A program made the position numbers and the translations under genes. From Pteria penguin (lineage: Eukaryota; Mollusca; Bivalvia; Pterioida; Pteriidae), in NCBI GenBank assembly GCA_035048485.1, contig CM068590.1, positions 17,114,274 through 17,178,273 on the forward strand: a stretch of 64,000 nucleotides of DNA. Reading direction: 5' to 3'. Positions 61,904 through 64,000 of this stretch are shown here, piece after piece. Numbering within the stretch: position 1 is the first letter of the stretch; the number at the start of each line of letters is the position of its first letter. Under the pieces are notes generated by a model. It made no database searches, was not told the DNA's origin, and was given only the letters and a program-made list of their open reading frames with translations.

Positions 61904-62264
61904 CTTTTCGCCACATATTTAAGTGTGAGTATCCAGATTTGGTGACGAAAATGAACGAGTAGTTTGGCTTATACACATGTGGGCCCCCTCTTTATTCTAC
62001 GACAGCAACATTTGTCAGGGGCCTTTGAATACTTCATTCTTACAAGGTTTTAACAAAAAGCATTCTATTAGATCTGAGGGGTATTTCCATCAAAGCTCAT
62101 CATTATATTCTGATAGTATTTCCCTCTTTTAAATCTTACAGATTTGCAAAATATCCTAAGAATTATTTCTGTATTCTAATTCTTTACAATTTTATTTGTT
62201 ATAGTAAATTTATTGTATATTATATTTTTAAATCAATTAAAATATACAAAATCAATGCATTACA

Positions 62265-62406
62265 CAGTGGCGGATCCAGGATTTCCGAAAGGGGGATGCA
62301 CATGTGTATTAGCCAAACTACTCAGCCATTTTTGGTGCAAAATGTTGATTTTTACTAGTAAATATATGGTCAAAAAGAGGGGGGGGGGGCTCTAAATCCG
62401 CCACTG
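62265..62406. mobile_element. MITE family 1, copy 2
   Basis: CAGTGGCGGATCCAGGATTT left, AAATCCGCCACTG right, G-run inside. Flanked by TTACA and TTATA. Confidence 0.85.
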
Positions 62407-62610
62407 TTATAAACAACTCACAATAAGAAAATCTAAGGAATCACTCAAGTTGTAAATAGGTGAAAATGCCCCATTCCAAAAACATCCAAAAAAGTTAAAT
62501 AATTACTTCGAAGTAAAGCCAAAACCACTAACACTTCTTAAGACACTTTTATTGCTCACCCTGATGCATTAGATTTGATGATCAATGCAGCTGGTCTGAA
62601 GAAGTCTGTC

Positions 62611-62887
62611 AGAAGCCGCTGTGGCTCAGTGGATGAGGTGCTGGGCTCGTGACTGAGAGGCCACAGGTTCGACTCCACACGACGAAACACTGTTCAGTCT
62701 TTCGGATGAGACAGTAAAACCCGACGTTCTGTGTCATGGTATACGTGACACGTAAAATATTCCTCACTGCTTTGGGAGGGCTTGGTTACAATGGTATAAA
62801 TTTCTAGGTATCTTCAGTTAGATGCCGTCATCTTACACGCGTGAACTAATCGTAGGGTGACGTACTACAATAATTAATCAATCGAAA
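62611..62887 (+). mobile_element. tRNA-derived SINE, family 3, copy
   Basis: The head GCTGTGGCTCAGTGGATGAG, B-box CAGGTTCGACTCC, body TCTTTCGGATGAGACAGTAA, tail GGGTGACGTACTACAATAAT. AAGTCTGT is directly repeated at 62602-62609 and 62891-62898. Confidence 0.8.
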
Positions 62888-63084
62888 GAAAAGTCTGTTA
62901 AAGGAGAATATCCTCTTGGGACTAGCTTGCTCCTGGATCCATCCCCTGGCAGATATGACCCAAACACTAACATTTGTAGAGGACCTTATACATACTTCAT
63001 ACTTATCAAATTTCATTCAAAATCAAAACTAATCCTGACATGAAAATTTCAAATAACCCTTCAAATAAATATTTTCTAGTGAAA

Positions 63085-64000
63085 GTTAGCAGATATATGT
63101 GATAGCTTCTATATAAATCTATTACAACGATAAAATGTCACAAAATTTTGTAAAGTCCAAAAAGACGCCACCCAAAATAAATAAATAAACAAACAAATAA
63201 ATAAATAAATATAAAAACCACGTCAAAAATTTTATTTCACTAGAGAATCGAAAACAACAACACTTTTTAAGACACCCTTGTAGATCACTCTGATATATTT
63301 GAGGCGATAATTCTATGAAGCAAGTCGGAAGAAAAAGTTTGTCAATGGCAGTGGCGGATTTAGATAGCGGGGGGGGGGGGGGGCTTTTCGCCACATATTT
63401 ACGTGTGAGTATCCAGATTTGGTGCCAAAAATGAACGAGTAGTTTGGCTTATACACATGTGGGCCGCCTCTTTATTCTACGACAGCAACATTTGTCAGGG
63501 GCCTTTGAATATTTCATTCTTACAAGGTTTTAACAAAAAGCATTCTATTAGATCTGAGGGGTATTTCCATCAAAGCTCATCATTATATTCTGATAGTATT
63601 TCCCTCTTTTAAATCTTACACATTTGCAAAATATCCTAAGAATTATTTCTGTGTTCTAATTCTTTACAATTTTATTTGTTATAGGAAATTTATTGTATAT
63701 TATATATTTAAATCAATTAAAATACACAAAATCAATGCATTATACAGTGCGGATCCAGGATTTCCGAAAGGGGGGACATGTGTATTAGCCAAACTACTCA
63801 GCCATTTTTGGTGCAAAATGTGGAATTTTACTAGTAAATATGTGGTCAAAGGGGGTGGGTGGGAGCTCTAAATCCGCCACTGTTATAAACAACTCACAAG
63901 AAGAAAATCTAAGGAATCACTCAAGTTGTAAATAGGTGAAAATGCCCCATTCCAAAAACATCCAAAAAAGTTAAATATTTACTTGGTGTAAACAGTATTT
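63085..64000. repeat. Segmental duplication, copy 2 (cut by window end)
   Basis: Partner of 61510-62500, with few differences apart from the two simple-repeat lengths. Confidence 0.85.
63745..63882. mobile_element. MITE family 1, copy 3
   Basis: CAGTGCGGATCCAGGATTTC left, AAATCCGCCACTG right. Flanked by a perfect 5-bp direct repeat, TTATA, at 63740-63744 and 63883-63887. Confidence 0.85.

Larger units (their letters stand above)
61510..62500. repeat. Segmental duplication, copy 1
   Basis: Nearly identical to 63085-64000 (e.g. CTTTTCGCCACATATTTA at 61904 and 63384; a MITE at 62265 and 63745, offset 1480). At the far end the offset is about 1574; the difference comes from a longer AAAT run and a longer G-run here. 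Confidence 0.85.
61146..64000 (-). mobile_element. Family A repeat in reverse orientation, with expanded internal units
   Basis: GGCACAAGTGAGCCTATATC and ACTCACCTGAATAC at 61157-61195 are the reverse complement of the family A end. Internal units read on the minus strand contain TTGACAAACTTTTTCTTCCG, GCATCAGAATGATCTACAAG and AAGTGTTGTTG, matching the family A unit at 10128-11371. Three units are visible (about 61510-62500, a diverged one at about 62500-63080, and 63085-64000). A SINE and two MITEs are inserted. It runs off the window end. Confidence 0.55.

Noticed and set aside
61785..61976. Proline-rich minus-strand protein
   Set aside because: The proline run is the complement of a poly-G homopolymer inside a repeat.

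Overview
This is nuclear DNA from an animal, AT-rich with large introns, and almost certainly from a bivalve mollusc. Three conserved bilaterian genes are split by GT-AG introns. The non-coding DNA is full of tRNA-derived SINEs, short inverted-repeat elements (MITEs) and hairpin-ended elements with tandem cores, of the kind common in oysters and scallops. I cannot name the species.

Layout. 1-5807 (+) holds the last five coding exons of VMP1, an ER autophagy and lipid-scrambling membrane protein; its 5' part lies before base 1, and its 3' untranslated region may reach about 7.3 or 9.0 kb. 9-21 kb is intergenic and repeat-rich: hairpin-ended elements, two adjacent minisatellites with units near 23 bp, and several G/C-homopolymer MITEs. 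21507-36005 (+) is a complete nine-exon SLC22-type organic ion transporter of 569 aa, whose introns carry two related tandem-core elements and several MITEs. 36-42.9 kb is the convergent intergenic space. 42914-57217 (-) is a complete ten-exon GGNBP2 orthologue of 591 aa, a nuclear basic and cysteine-rich protein. Its introns hold SINEs, a 5S-rRNA-like repeat, two copies of a MITE carrying CRE-like sites, a retrotransposon fragment and a palindrome of about 460 bp. 57.2-64 kb lies upstream of GGNBP2 and consists mainly of a 2-kb foldback element and a duplicated repeat block.

The three genes do not form an operon or pathway. VMP1 and the transporter lie head to tail, and the transporter and GGNBP2 converge. 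In human, VMP1 and GGNBP2 are both on chromosome 17, so their linkage here may be ancient.

I found no novel defence, toxin or biosynthetic system. The most unusual content is in the repeats: element families that share hairpin-end plus tandem-core architecture, nested insertions with target-site duplications, a long perfect-centre palindrome, the 2-kb foldback, and 5S-derived sequence. Exon boundaries were read by eye from splice signals, reading frame and remembered homologues; no alignment was run.
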